A DNA stretch of 64,000 nt from CAIWHR01 sp963781285 (GTDB lineage: Bacteria; Pseudomonadota; Gammaproteobacteria; Burkholderiales; Casimicrobiaceae): positions 124,001 through 188,000 of the forward strand of contig CAWAFI010000019.1 of assembly GCA_963781285.1 (NCBI GenBank), given 5' to 3'. The notes under the pieces were generated by a model that did no database searches, was not told the origin of the DNA, and worked only from the letters and a program-made list of their open reading frames with translations. The translations under genes and the position numbers were made by a program. This document shows positions 27,219-36,512 of this stretch, in pieces. Each line of letters begins with the position of its first letter. Position 1 is the first letter of the stretch.

Positions 27219-29144
27219 GTGTGCGGCATATACGGCATTCTGCAAATGGATGGTTCGCCGGCACCGGCCGACGCGCTTCGGGCGATGGGCGAGCTGACGA
27301 TCCATCGCGGTCCCGACGACGAAGGCGTCCACGTCGACGGACCGCTGGCATTCGGAATGAGGCGGCTCTCTATCATCGACGTTGCGGGAGGTCACCAGCC
27401 TCTCACCAACGAAGACGGCACCTTGTGGCTTGTCGCGAATGGCGAAATCTATAACTACCGCGAATTGCGCAGCACGCTTTTGACGCGGGGGCATCGATTC
27501 CGGACCGGCTCCGACTGCGAGACGATCCTCCACCTTTATGAAGAGCACAGCGACGACTTCGTGCGGCATCTCAACGGGATGTTCGCGTTCGCGCTGTGGG
27601 ACGCACGCCGCCGTCGGCTGCTCGTTGGCCGCGACCCGCTCGGGATCAAGCCTTTATACCTGTCGGAGGCCAGCGGGCGCCTGATCTTCGCAAGCGAGGC
27701 GAAGGCAATCCTTGCCGCCCCCGGCGTGCGAGCCGCACTCGACCCGGGCGCGCTGCAATCCTACCTTGCGCTGGGATACGTGCCGGCCGCGCAGTCGATT
27801 TTTCGCGGCATCCACAAGCTCCCACCCGCGACGCTGCTGATTGCAGAGCACGGCCGCGTCGAACAGCACCGCTACTGGCGCATCCCCGCCGAGATCGATC
27901 ACACGGTCTCGGAGGACGAATGGATCGCGCGCGTGCGCGCGCGGCTCGAGGAATCGGTGCGCATGCAGATGGTGAGCGACGTGCCGATCGGGGCATTTCT
28001 CTCGGGCGGAATCGACTCCAGTGCCGTCGTCGCTTTCATGTCGGCGCACAGCGACCGGCCGGTCAAGACCTACGCGATCGGCTTCGCAGGCGGTGAGGCG
28101 GAGTCCTACTATAACGAGTTGCCGTATGCCCGGCGGGTAGCCGACCTCTTCGGGACCGACCACCACGAGATTCTCGTCCGCCCTGACGTGGTGTCGCTCT
28201 TGCCGCACCTGCTGTGGCACATGGACGAGCCGATTGCCGACACCGCATTCATCACGACGTACCTCGTGTCGCAGTTCGCACGGCGCGATGTGACGGTCAT
28301 CTTGTCCGGCGTTGGCGGCGACGAGCTCTTCGGCGGCTATCGCAGGTACCTGGGCAGCCACTACCAGAACCAGCTCGAGCGGCTTCCCGGCTGGGTTCGC
28401 CGGGCAGCGACGGCGCTCGGCGAAAAGCTCCCGGCGGATCGGCACTCCCCCGTGCTCAACGCCATGCGGCTCGCCCGGGGCTTTCTCGCCACGGCCGACC
28501 TCCCTTTCGAGGAGCGCTATCGATCCTACGTGCAGGTCTTTTCCGGTGACGCGATCGCCGAACTCCTCCAAAGGCCTGCTGTTGCCGGTGAAGATCTGCT
28601 CGACGCCGCTTTCCGGAAAGCGACGAGTATCGACGAAATGAACCGCATGCTCGCCGTGGATGCCCAGACACAGCTTTCCGACGACCTGCTGCTGCTCACG
28701 GACAAGATGAGCATGGCGGTGTCGCTCGAGTGCCGCGTTCCGTTGCTCGAGCAGGAGCTGGTCGAGCTGGCGGCGCGAATGCCGGAGGGCATCAAGGTGC
28801 GGGGCGGACGACTGAAGCACGTCATGAAGGCCGCGCTCGACGGTTTGTTGCCCGACGACATTCTCGACCGCAAGAAACGGGGCTTCGGCGCACCCATGGG
28901 CGCATGGCTGAAAGGCGAGCTCGCTCCGCTGCTGCGCGAGCTTCTGTCCGAGGATTCCGTCGCGGCCCGCGGGCTGTTCCGCTACCCGGCGATTGCCCGC
29001 GTCATCGCCGCGCACGAAGCGAACCGCATGGATGGCACCGATCGCCTGCTCGCGCTGCTCAATCTGGAGATCTGGGCACGCATCTATCTCGATCGCAGGA
29101 GCGCAGTCGACGTGGCGGAGGAACTCCGGGCCGCCACGGCATGA
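27219..29144 (+). CDS. XrtA-system amidotransferase, asparagine synthetase B-like (second copy)
   Basis: A 641-residue paralog of the gene at 24037. GTG start, Cys2 nucleophile (MCGIYGILQ), RGPDDEG and NGEIYNYREL glutamine-site motifs, and the ATP-binding LSGGIDSSAV. Here the downstream motif reads GVGGDELFGGY, with Val where the first copy has Asp. Two intact and clearly diverged copies suggest two different carboxyl substrates. The stop overlaps the next ATG. Confidence 0.92.
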   Translation: MCGIYGILQMDGSPAPADALRAMGELTIHRGPDDEGVHVDGPLAFGMRRLSIIDVAGGHQPLTNEDGTLWLVANGEIYNYRELRSTLLTRGHRFRTGSDCETILHLYEEHSDDFVRHLNGMFAFALWDARRRRLLVGRDPLGIKPLYLSEASGRLIFASEAKAILAAPGVRAALDPGALQSYLALGYVPAAQSIFRGIHKLPPATLLIAEHGRVEQHRYWRIPAEIDHTVSEDEWIARVRARLEESVRMQMVSDVPIGAFLSGGIDSSAVVAFMSAHSDRPVKTYAIGFAGGEAESYYNELPYARRVADLFGTDHHEILVRPDVVSLLPHLLWHMDEPIADTAFITTYLVSQFARRDVTVILSGVGGDELFGGYRRYLGSHYQNQLERLPGWVRRAATALGEKLPADRHSPVLNAMRLARGFLATADLPFEERYRSYVQVFSGDAIAELLQRPAVAGEDLLDAAFRKATSIDEMNRMLAVDAQTQLSDDLLLLTDKMSMAVSLECRVPLLEQELVELAARMPEGIKVRGGRLKHVMKAALDGLLPDDILDRKKRGFGAPMGAWLKGELAPLLRELLSEDSVAARGLFRYPAIARVIAAHEANRMDGTDRLLALLNLEIWARIYLDRRSAVDVAEELRAATA

Positions 29145-30334
29145 AGATCCTCTATGTGTGTCACCGCTTTCCGTTTCCACCGAAGCGCGGCGGCAAGATC
29201 CGGCCATTCAACATGATCAAGCACCTCGCACAAAAGAACGAGGTGACGGTCGCCTCGCTCGTGCGCTCGGCGCAGGAGGCTAAGGAAGGCGAGGGACTCG
29301 CCCAATACTGCGCGCACTACGAAATGGGCTCGGTCCGCGATTCGGTCCAGATGTTGCGCATGCTCGTGCGGGTGCCTACGCCTACGCCATCCTCGTCGGG
29401 GTATTTCTATTCACCGCTGATCGCGCGCCGCGTGCGCGGGCTGCTCGCGAGCATCCGATTCGACCTGATCTTCGTCCATTGCTCGTCAGTCGCGCAGTAC
29501 GTCGAGCACGTCACGGGAGTGCCCAAGATTCTCGATTTCGGCGACATGGACTCGAAAAAATGGCTCGAATACGCTCGATACAAGCCGTTCCCGCTTTCTC
29601 TGGGCTACCGCCTCGAGGCCGCCAAGCTCGAGTGGGCGGAGAAACGCCTCGCGCGGCGATTCGACCTGTGTACGGCGACGACCCGCGCGGAATGGCAGAC
29701 GCTCGAGGGTTACGGCACGGGCGTGGCATCGGACTGGTTTCCGAACGGGGTCGACAGCGACTACTTCGCCCCGACCAAAGAGCCCTACGACCCGGACACT
29801 ATCGCCTTCGTCGGGCGAATGGACTATTACCCGAATCAGGAGTGCATGTTCGATTTCTGTACCACGACCTTGCCGCTCGTCCAGGCGAAGCGCCCTGGGC
29901 TCAAACTCCTCATTGTCGGCGCCGATCCATCGCCCGCCGTCCAGCGGCTCGGTAGGATTCCCGGGGTCACGGTAACGGGCTCCGTCGCGGATGTGCGACC
30001 GTACGTGCGGCGCGCTGCCCTGATGGTCGCCCCGCTGAATATCGCGCGGGGCACGCAGAACAAGATTCTCGAGTCGATGGCAATGGGCGTACCCGTCGTC
30101 GCAAGCCGCGTCGCGGCCCGTGGGGTGGACGCCTCCGCACCGGAGCATTTCCTCGCGGCATCGACGCCGGACGAGTATCGGGCCGCCATCTTGCGCCTCG
30201 TCGAGGATCCGCTCGAGCGGCGGCGTCTGTCGATCTCCGGCCGCGAACGGATGCTCTCGCACCACGCATGGGAGCGATCGATGCAGCGACTCGACGGTAT
30301 CATTGAGCGTTGCCGGTCGGGCGTGGCCCGATAG
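29141..30334 (+). CDS. XrtA-associated glycosyltransferase (GT4, TIGR03087-like)
   Basis: A 397-residue GT-B enzyme that opens MKILYVCHRFPFPPKRGGKI, the signature of this exosortase-linked subfamily, with FPNGVDSDYFAP in the linker and PLNIARGTQNKILESMAMG in the donor site. ATGA overlap with the preceding amidotransferase. Third of the three exosortase-specific glycosyltransferases in this operon. Confidence 0.93.
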   Translation: MKILYVCHRFPFPPKRGGKIRPFNMIKHLAQKNEVTVASLVRSAQEAKEGEGLAQYCAHYEMGSVRDSVQMLRMLVRVPTPTPSSSGYFYSPLIARRVRGLLASIRFDLIFVHCSSVAQYVEHVTGVPKILDFGDMDSKKWLEYARYKPFPLSLGYRLEAAKLEWAEKRLARRFDLCTATTRAEWQTLEGYGTGVASDWFPNGVDSDYFAPTKEPYDPDTIAFVGRMDYYPNQECMFDFCTTTLPLVQAKRPGLKLLIVGADPSPAVQRLGRIPGVTVTGSVADVRPYVRRAALMVAPLNIARGTQNKILESMAMGVPVVASRVAARGVDASAPEHFLAASTPDEYRAAILRLVEDPLERRRLSISGRERMLSHHAWERSMQRLDGIIERCRSGVAR

Positions 30335-30365
30335 CGCGGCGCACAAAGAAGAGGGAGGTACATAG

Positions 30366-31682
30366 GTGCACATCAGCATCTTCGGACTGGGTTATGTCGG
30401 GGCTGTGTCGCTTGCGTGCCTCGCCCGCGACGGCCACCGCGTGATCGGCGTAGACGTGGACCAGGCCAAGCTCGATCTCATCTCGGCGGGAAAGACGCCA
30501 GTGGTCGAAGAAGGCATGGTCGAACTCGTGGCGAGCGCCGTCGCGAGCGGCCGCGTGTCGGTTACCCGGGATACGCGCGAAGCTGTGCTCCAGAGCGAGA
30601 TCTCGCTCGTCTGCGTCGGCACGCCGTCGGCTCCCAACGGCAGTCAGGACCAGACGGCGATGCTCCAGCTCGCGAAGGACCTCGGGGCGGCGATGCGCGA
30701 CAAGGCCGGGTCCCACGTTTTCGTCTTTCGCTCCACGCTCATCCCCGGCACCGTCGAGGACGTGCTCAGGCCGATTGTAGAGGGCGAATCGTGCAAGAAG
30801 GACGGCGTCGATTTCCACATCTGCTTCCAGCCGGAATTCCTGCGCGAAGGCTCCTCGATACGCGACTACGACAAACCGCCGCTCACCGTCGTCGGCGCGA
30901 GCACCGAAGTGCCCATCACAAAACTGCGCGATCTGTTCGGGCACCTTCCGTGCGAGTTCGTTGCCACGTCGGTCCGCGCCGCCGAAATGGTCAAGTACTG
31001 CTGCAACAACTTCCATGCGCTGAAGATCACCTTCGCCAACGAGACCGCCCGGATTTGCGAAGCGATGGGCGTGGATCCGTTCGAGGTGATGGACCTGGTT
31101 TGCAAGGACAGACAGCTCAACATTTCGCCGGCGTATCTCAAGCCTGGCTTCGCGTTTGGAGGATCGTGCCTGCCCAAGGAGCTCCGCGCGACGAACTACC
31201 TCGCCAAGATGCGCGACGTAGACCTGCCGGTGCATGGCAGCATCCTGGCATCGAACCGCGCCCATATCGATCACGCGATAGCCAAGGTGATGGCGACCGG
31301 CAAGCGTAGGATCGGAATGATCGGACTTTCGTTCAAGACCGGGACCGACGATCTGCGCGAAAGCCCCCTCGTCCTCCTTGCGGAGCACTTCATCGGCAAA
31401 GGCCTGTCGCTGCTGGTCTATGATCCCGAGGTGCATCTGTCCAACCTCCTCGGCGCGAACCGCCGTTACATCGAGCAGCACGTGCCGCACATCGCGCAGG
31501 TGATGCGCCGCGACATCGAGGACGTCATCGCGGAGTCCGACGTCTTGGTCGTGGGGCTGAGCGATCGGCTGGTGTTCGAGGCATTGAGGCGCCACGTGCG
31601 CCCTGATCACGTGTTGGTCGATCTCGTGAACATTCCCGACGGCATGGCGTTGCGCGGGCAATATGTCGGGCTCTGCTGGTAA
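30366..31682 (+). CDS. UDP-glucose/GDP-mannose 6-dehydrogenase, AlgD-like
   Basis: An NAD-dependent four-electron dehydrogenase that oxidises the C6 hydroxyl of a nucleotide sugar to a uronic acid. The nucleotide-binding motif is FGLGYVG at the N-terminus, the catalytic Cys is about residue 268 in FGGSCLPKELRA, and the segment CKDRQLNISPAYLKPGFAFGG resembles GDP-mannose dehydrogenase AlgD more than UDP-glucose dehydrogenase. GTG start with a GAGGGAGG ribosome site. It implies a uronic acid in the polymer, a plausible target for the neighbouring amidotransferases. Confidence 0.9.
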   Translation: MHISIFGLGYVGAVSLACLARDGHRVIGVDVDQAKLDLISAGKTPVVEEGMVELVASAVASGRVSVTRDTREAVLQSEISLVCVGTPSAPNGSQDQTAMLQLAKDLGAAMRDKAGSHVFVFRSTLIPGTVEDVLRPIVEGESCKKDGVDFHICFQPEFLREGSSIRDYDKPPLTVVGASTEVPITKLRDLFGHLPCEFVATSVRAAEMVKYCCNNFHALKITFANETARICEAMGVDPFEVMDLVCKDRQLNISPAYLKPGFAFGGSCLPKELRATNYLAKMRDVDLPVHGSILASNRAHIDHAIAKVMATGKRRIGMIGLSFKTGTDDLRESPLVLLAEHFIGKGLSLLVYDPEVHLSNLLGANRRYIEQHVPHIAQVMRRDIEDVIAESDVLVVGLSDRLVFEALRRHVRPDHVLVDLVNIPDGMALRGQYVGLCW

Positions 31683-31686
31683 TCCC

Positions 31687-32658
31687 ATGGCTTCGACCGT
31701 CGCGCTCAATCTCGCGGCGCTCGGCGCATTACTGGGCTACATCACCTGGCTCGCGTACCCGCCGTCCGAGGCGGTGCGCCTGCGTAATGCGTTGCTGATG
31801 CGCCGTGGAGGTGAGCGGGATTTCTTGTGGACACCGGACACGGTACCGACGGACTTCCGCAGGGAACGTCTTCCGCCCAGCGCCGACTACGCCAAGATCG
31901 TGCGCTCGCTCGGGGTCGAAGAAATGCGGCTCGACTGGGACAAAGCGCGGACGCTGGCCGCGCACCTCGTCGAGCGCGCCGGTGATGAGAGAGGTCCCAT
32001 CCGCTCGGATCTGTCCACGACCTACCGCCGAATCCGGGATGGCTACGGCTACTGCGCTGATTTCGTGAAGGTATACCTGGGCTTGGCGCACGCGGCCGGG
32101 TTGTTCGCGCGCCAATGGGCATTCTCCTTCGACGGGTTCGGCGGGCATGGCCACACCTTCGTCGAAGTGTTCGACCGCCAGCGGAGGCACTGGATCTTCG
32201 TCGACGTGTTCAACAACTTCCATGCGATCGACGGGTCGAGCAACGAGGTGCTTTCGGCGCTGGATTTCCGCGATTTCGCCGCGGGCCGTCGCGAAGGCGT
32301 TGCGATGCGGCCCAATGGCTCGGGTCGCCCGGGATTCATCTATGAAGCCAAAGCACTCGATTACTATCGGCGCGGCGTTTCGGAGTGGTATATGTGGTGG
32401 GGCAACGCCGTATTCTCCTATTATGCCAATCCGCTCGTGCAGACGGCGGGGTGGTTTTCACGCATGCTGGCGCACGTGGTGGCGATCGTCGTCGGGCTGC
32501 AACCGAAAATGCAGATCTATCCTGTGACGGAAAACCGCGAACAGACCCGACGCATGTTCGGGCTCCGCCGTCGGCTGCACTGGATCGGCGCGATGCTGCT
32601 GGTGCTCCTCGCTTCCCTGGGTGCGCAACTCGCGCTCGGCAATGCGGCGCGGGTATAG
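31687..32658 (+). CDS. membrane-anchored transglutaminase-like protein
   Basis: A 323-residue protein with an N-terminal helix (about residues 3-22) and a C-terminal hydrophobic helix (about 300-320). The middle has a transglutaminase-like catalytic pattern: Cys in GYGYCADFVKV (about 123), His in GGHGHTFVEVF and Asp in IFVDVFNN. Such papain-like domains act as proteases or amidases as well as cross-linkers. It sits between sugar oxidation and deacetylation genes, so action on the envelope or glycan side is inference. Confidence 0.75.
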   Translation: MASTVALNLAALGALLGYITWLAYPPSEAVRLRNALLMRRGGERDFLWTPDTVPTDFRRERLPPSADYAKIVRSLGVEEMRLDWDKARTLAAHLVERAGDERGPIRSDLSTTYRRIRDGYGYCADFVKVYLGLAHAAGLFARQWAFSFDGFGGHGHTFVEVFDRQRRHWIFVDVFNNFHAIDGSSNEVLSALDFRDFAAGRREGVAMRPNGSGRPGFIYEAKALDYYRRGVSEWYMWWGNAVFSYYANPLVQTAGWFSRMLAHVVAIVVGLQPKMQIYPVTENREQTRRMFGLRRRLHWIGAMLLVLLASLGAQLALGNAARV

Positions 32659-32743
32659 TCGATGGAAGCAGCCCTGATGGCCCGTCGTCTTCGCCGGACG
32701 CCCCCCGGCGTTGCAATTCGCCCACGGCGACAGGAGTGAGGTG

Positions 32744-33706
32744 GTGAGCCTTCGTTGGCTGTTTCACGTCCTGTCTCCCGGCGGTCGCAGAGGAGGGTTG
32801 CCCGTATTGATCTTCCATCGGGTGCTGCCTCAACCTGATGAGCTATTTCCCGGGGAGCCAGACGCGGCTCGGTTCGACGCCCAACTCTCGCTGCTGAAGC
32901 GCTGGTTCAACGTCCTCCCCCTGCCCGATGCGATCCATGGCCTGCGTGAAGGACGCCTGCCCCCCCGGCCCCTCACCATCACGTTCGACGACGGTTACGC
33001 AGACAACTGCACGGTGGCGCTGCCGATCCTGCAGCGGCACGAGCTGCGCGCGGCGTTCTTCATTGCCACGGACTATCTGGACGGTGGCCGGATGTGGAAC
33101 GACACGGTGATCGAGGCGGTGCGAGGCTATTCGCGCCCCGCGCTCGATCTCAACGATCTAGAGCTCGGCGCTCATGCACTCGGCACGTTGGAAGAGAAAT
33201 CCCGGGCCATCGCCTGGATCCTCGGCCAGCTGAAGTATCTGCCCCAAGACGAGCGCGAGGCGAAGGCGGCGACGTTGGCAGCTCGCTGCGCCGTCGCGCT
33301 CCCGGACCGCCTCATGCTCACCGGCGACCAGTTGCGGCAGCTTCACAAAGCGGGCATGACCATCGGCGCGCACACGGCGAGTCACCCGATCCTCGCCCAA
33401 CTTCCCGACGATCGGGCAAAGCTCGATATCGCCAAGGGCAAGGAGCGGCTGGAACGCACCATCGGCGAGGCCGTGCGTTTTTTTGCCTATCCCAACGGCA
33501 AACCAGGTCAGGACTATCGTGCTGCACACGTTCGGATGGTCCGTGAGCTGGGCTTCGAGGCCGCCTTCTCGGCGGCCATCGGTACGGCAAGTGCAGCGTG
33601 CGACCGGTTTCAACTACCGCGGTTTCGACCGTGGGGCCGGACCCCGATGCGCTATGGCATGCATCTGGCGCAAGACATCGCCCGTCGGACCTTCGCGACT
33701 GCATGA
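32744..33706 (+). CDS. polysaccharide deacetylase (NodB fold)
   Basis: A 320-residue NodB-fold esterase, distinct from the deacetylase at 19177. Motifs: LITFHR-like PVLIFHRVL, metal site TFDDGYADN, HTASHPILA and FAYPNGKPGQDY. GTG at 32744 follows AGGAG at 32732-32736; a second GTG at 32741 is possible. Its stop overlaps the next start (ATGA). It could de-acetylate a second sugar or act at a different stage. Confidence 0.88.
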   Translation: MSLRWLFHVLSPGGRRGGLPVLIFHRVLPQPDELFPGEPDAARFDAQLSLLKRWFNVLPLPDAIHGLREGRLPPRPLTITFDDGYADNCTVALPILQRHELRAAFFIATDYLDGGRMWNDTVIEAVRGYSRPALDLNDLELGAHALGTLEEKSRAIAWILGQLKYLPQDEREAKAATLAARCAVALPDRLMLTGDQLRQLHKAGMTIGAHTASHPILAQLPDDRAKLDIAKGKERLERTIGEAVRFFAYPNGKPGQDYRAAHVRMVRELGFEAAFSAAIGTASAACDRFQLPRFRPWGRTPMRYGMHLAQDIARRTFATA

Positions 33707-34818
33707 ACCCGCTCGCCGATGTTCGGAGGAAGACCACGATCGGTCTGGTGGGGCCGTTGCCGCCGCCCTCCGGCGGAATGGCAAACCAGACCCGCCAGCT
33801 CGCTCGGCTGCTTGCGGAATCGGGGCTGTCCGTGGAACTCGTCCAGGTGAATGCTCCGTACCGTCCCGCCTGGATTGAACGCGTGCGCGGCGTTCGCGCC
33901 CTCTTTCGGATCTTCCCCTATCTGGTGCGGCTTTGGCGTAGCGCCGGCCGTGTGGATCTGTTTCACATCATGGCCAACTCGGGGTGGGCCTGGCATCTAT
34001 TCGCCGCGCCGGCAATTTGGGTCGCACATCTGCGCGGCGTCCCGGCCATCGTGAATTATCGCGGCGGCGAGGCGGAATCTTTTCTTCGACGCGAAGCCCG
34101 ATGGGTACTGCCCACCCTATCGCGAGCGCGGTCGGTCGTGGTGCCATCCCGATTCCTTGAATGCGTATTCGCCAACTCGGGAGTACCCACGGAAATCGTC
34201 CCCAACATCGTCGATCTCGATCGCTTCTCGCCGGCGCCACCTCAACCCGGACGGACCCACATCGTAGTTACCCGGAACTTGGAGGCGATTTACGACATCC
34301 CCACTGCATTGCGCGCATTCGTGACAATCCGCGGCCGATATCCCGACGCGCGCCTGTCGATAGCCGGATCGGGCCCACTTAGGACCGAGCTGGAACGGCT
34401 CGCCGAATCGCTGCATATCGCCAAAGCAGTGCGCTTCACCGGAAGGCTGGACAACGAGCGACTGCCGGATCTCTACCGATCCGCGGATCTGATGCTCAAT
34501 CCTTCGACGGCCGACAACATGCCGATCTCGGTCCTCGAAGCGTTGGCGAGCGGCGTCCCGGTCGTCAGCACCAACGTCGGGGGCGTGCCATTTCTGGTCG
34601 AGGATGGATCCACTGCGCTGCTCGTACCCCCGCAAAGCCCAGAGAAAATGGCGACGGCGGCGCTGCGCGTGCTCGGGGAGCCCTCATTGGCGGCGCGGCT
34701 ACGGGCTGCAGGCATCGACATGGCTCGGCACCATGCCTGGACGCAGGTGCGTGAGCAGCTCTTCGCCGTCTACGCGCGCGCGTTGGGTGTGCCCAGCCTG
34801 GAGCGTTGTTTTCCGTGA
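33703..34818 (+). CDS. glycosyltransferase family 4
   Basis: A 371-residue GT-B glycosyltransferase. The acceptor half opens IGLVGPLPPPSGGMANQTRQ, and the donor half has VPNIVDLDRFSP, GSGPLRTELE and PISVLEALASGVPVVSTNVGG with the EX7E-type Glu residues. ATGA overlap with the deacetylase. It is the last gene of the plus-strand core operon. Confidence 0.88.
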   Translation: MNPLADVRRKTTIGLVGPLPPPSGGMANQTRQLARLLAESGLSVELVQVNAPYRPAWIERVRGVRALFRIFPYLVRLWRSAGRVDLFHIMANSGWAWHLFAAPAIWVAHLRGVPAIVNYRGGEAESFLRREARWVLPTLSRARSVVVPSRFLECVFANSGVPTEIVPNIVDLDRFSPAPPQPGRTHIVVTRNLEAIYDIPTALRAFVTIRGRYPDARLSIAGSGPLRTELERLAESLHIAKAVRFTGRLDNERLPDLYRSADLMLNPSTADNMPISVLEALASGVPVVSTNVGGVPFLVEDGSTALLVPPQSPEKMATAALRVLGEPSLAARLRAAGIDMARHHAWTQVREQLFAVYARALGVPSLERCFP

Positions 34819-34976
34819 GCAGCTCGGTTGCCTCCAGATTGATCTCCGGCTCATCTTCCTCTCCCAGAGCCGGCTGAAGACACGATGGCGTGGCCCGCCT
34901 CCGCTTTGGATCGCTTTCGGCAGATCCAGCACGCGTGTGGAGCGTCTGCTCTTTCCATGCTCTGTCTGGACATTTG

Positions 34977-36047
34977 CTATACGCGATGCCTCGCTGTGTG
35001 TATTGTCAGTGATGTGACTGTACGCTTCCAAGCGCTCCGAATTGAAACAAGCGCGTACTCTGCTGTCCTGCTTAGCCAATCCCGAATACGATACTGCAAG
35101 TACGATCGGCGCCGTCGCTGGAAGAACGCTTCCCGGTCTCGACCATCGCTCGCACACCATTTCGCATGAGCCGGCACCAACTCCTCTTCGATCAGTCGCC
35201 TCCATCGAGCCGCGATCTCACCGAAGGTCAGTTCCCGAGCGCGCGCCGCGCCATTCGCGATGATCGCGCGATGAAACGCGGGGTCATCCCGGAGCCGGAC
35301 GAGCGCCGTAATGATCTCCTCTTCCGATATAGCCTCGATATAGTCCAGCTCACTGCGTCGCTCGGTCCGATAGGCCGATTCGTGACCCAAGATTGCAGGA
35401 ACGCCGGCGAACCACGCGTTGTAGAGCTTCGACGCCGGGTACCGGTGGTGCCTTCGCCGGTCAAAGCTTCTTACAGCAACGATGGCATCGACCTCGCTGA
35501 AGTCGTTCCACGTTTCGGGAGCGGCGATCCGCCACGTGAACCCGAATCGTCGGAGCTTCTCTCCCCACGTGGGTTCTCGGAGCTCCCCAGCGAGCCGCTC
35601 CGGCTGGCCGAAATAGGCGACGTTCTTAAGCGTGTCCTTGCGGGCTGCGTCTCGGGGTATCAGGTCCCACTCGGGCCAGTGCGGCATGAAGAAGCTTGGC
35701 CATAGAGCCGATGGCGACCTCACCAGCTCGTCACCGAGGTTCTGAACCACGTGAACCTGGGCATACGGATGGCGCCGGGTATCGGCCACGACGCAGACCA
35801 GGAGCTGTCGAGATCCGGGGCGCAGTTCATCAGGGAGGTGGTCCCGGTGGGCGAGGATCACACCTTCTTGAGGCAGGGTCTGGGCAAGATCACACGCGAA
35901 CCCTTGATCCTTCAGAACCCGGAACGTTTTCACGATCCAGGCGAAATGTCCAGGAGCGCCGACAGGTCGTCGACCGACAGCGTCGACTTCCTCGGCGCTT
36001 TGCTTCCACCGCGGATTGTAGAAGACGATCGGGCACCGTCCGCTCAT
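34977..36047 (-). CDS. glycosyltransferase-like protein of unknown specificity
   Basis: A 356-residue soluble protein. The C-terminal part resembles the donor domain of GT-B glycosyltransferases: KLYNAWFAGVPAILGHESAYR, then a region like those that end such domains (EEEIITALVRLRDDPAFHRAI). The N-terminal half is not one I recognise. AGGA lies 9 bases before the ATG. It is convergent with the plus-strand core operon and probably belongs to the same pathway. Confidence 0.6.
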   Translation of the reverse strand: MSGRCPIVFYNPRWKQSAEEVDAVGRRPVGAPGHFAWIVKTFRVLKDQGFACDLAQTLPQEGVILAHRDHLPDELRPGSRQLLVCVVADTRRHPYAQVHVVQNLGDELVRSPSALWPSFFMPHWPEWDLIPRDAARKDTLKNVAYFGQPERLAGELREPTWGEKLRRFGFTWRIAAPETWNDFSEVDAIVAVRSFDRRRHHRYPASKLYNAWFAGVPAILGHESAYRTERRSELDYIEAISEEEIITALVRLRDDPAFHRAIIANGAARARELTFGEIAARWRRLIEEELVPAHAKWCASDGRDREAFFQRRRRSYLQYRIRDWLSRTAEYALVSIRSAWKRTVTSLTIHTARHRV

Positions 36048-36512
36048 CTGGGAACGATCCTATCATCATCGTGCGATAAAGATCTAGCCTGGATTATGCG
36101 TGAACGATGAGAGAAAACAGCTACCGAGCCCACGAGCGCGCGAAAAGAGCGGTGCTAGCGAGGATGGATAGCCTGGTCGGGCGCGCTAATGCCGCGGTAT
36201 GAACGTCTGATCGTGCGGGTCCTGAGATATTCCTCTCGCGAGAGCAACAGCGGTTGGCGCGCTATCTCCCGGTCATCGTCGTCTCTTCGCGGCTCTACTC
36301 AACTCGCCCAAGTCTTCCAGCGTTTCATCAGATCGGAGTGTCACGAGAGCGCGCGACAATGGGCCGTGCATAGACGACTGCGATGGGTGGATTGGTCGGG
36401 CGCGCTCATACTAGCCCACTGATGGAGCCGTGCATTTCGAGCCATCTTGCGGCCGATCATTCGGCGGATTCGATTCATTGCGGCAGACTGCCTTTATCCG
36501 CTGCTTGCGTCG
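36048..36512. other. intergenic region with a repeated 14-mer
   Basis: 465 bases between two minus-strand genes with no supported coding frame. TGGTCGGGCGCGCT occurs at 36173-36186 and again at 36394-36407, with partly similar flanks. It could be a binding site or chance; there are no other copies nearby that I saw. Confidence 0.45.
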
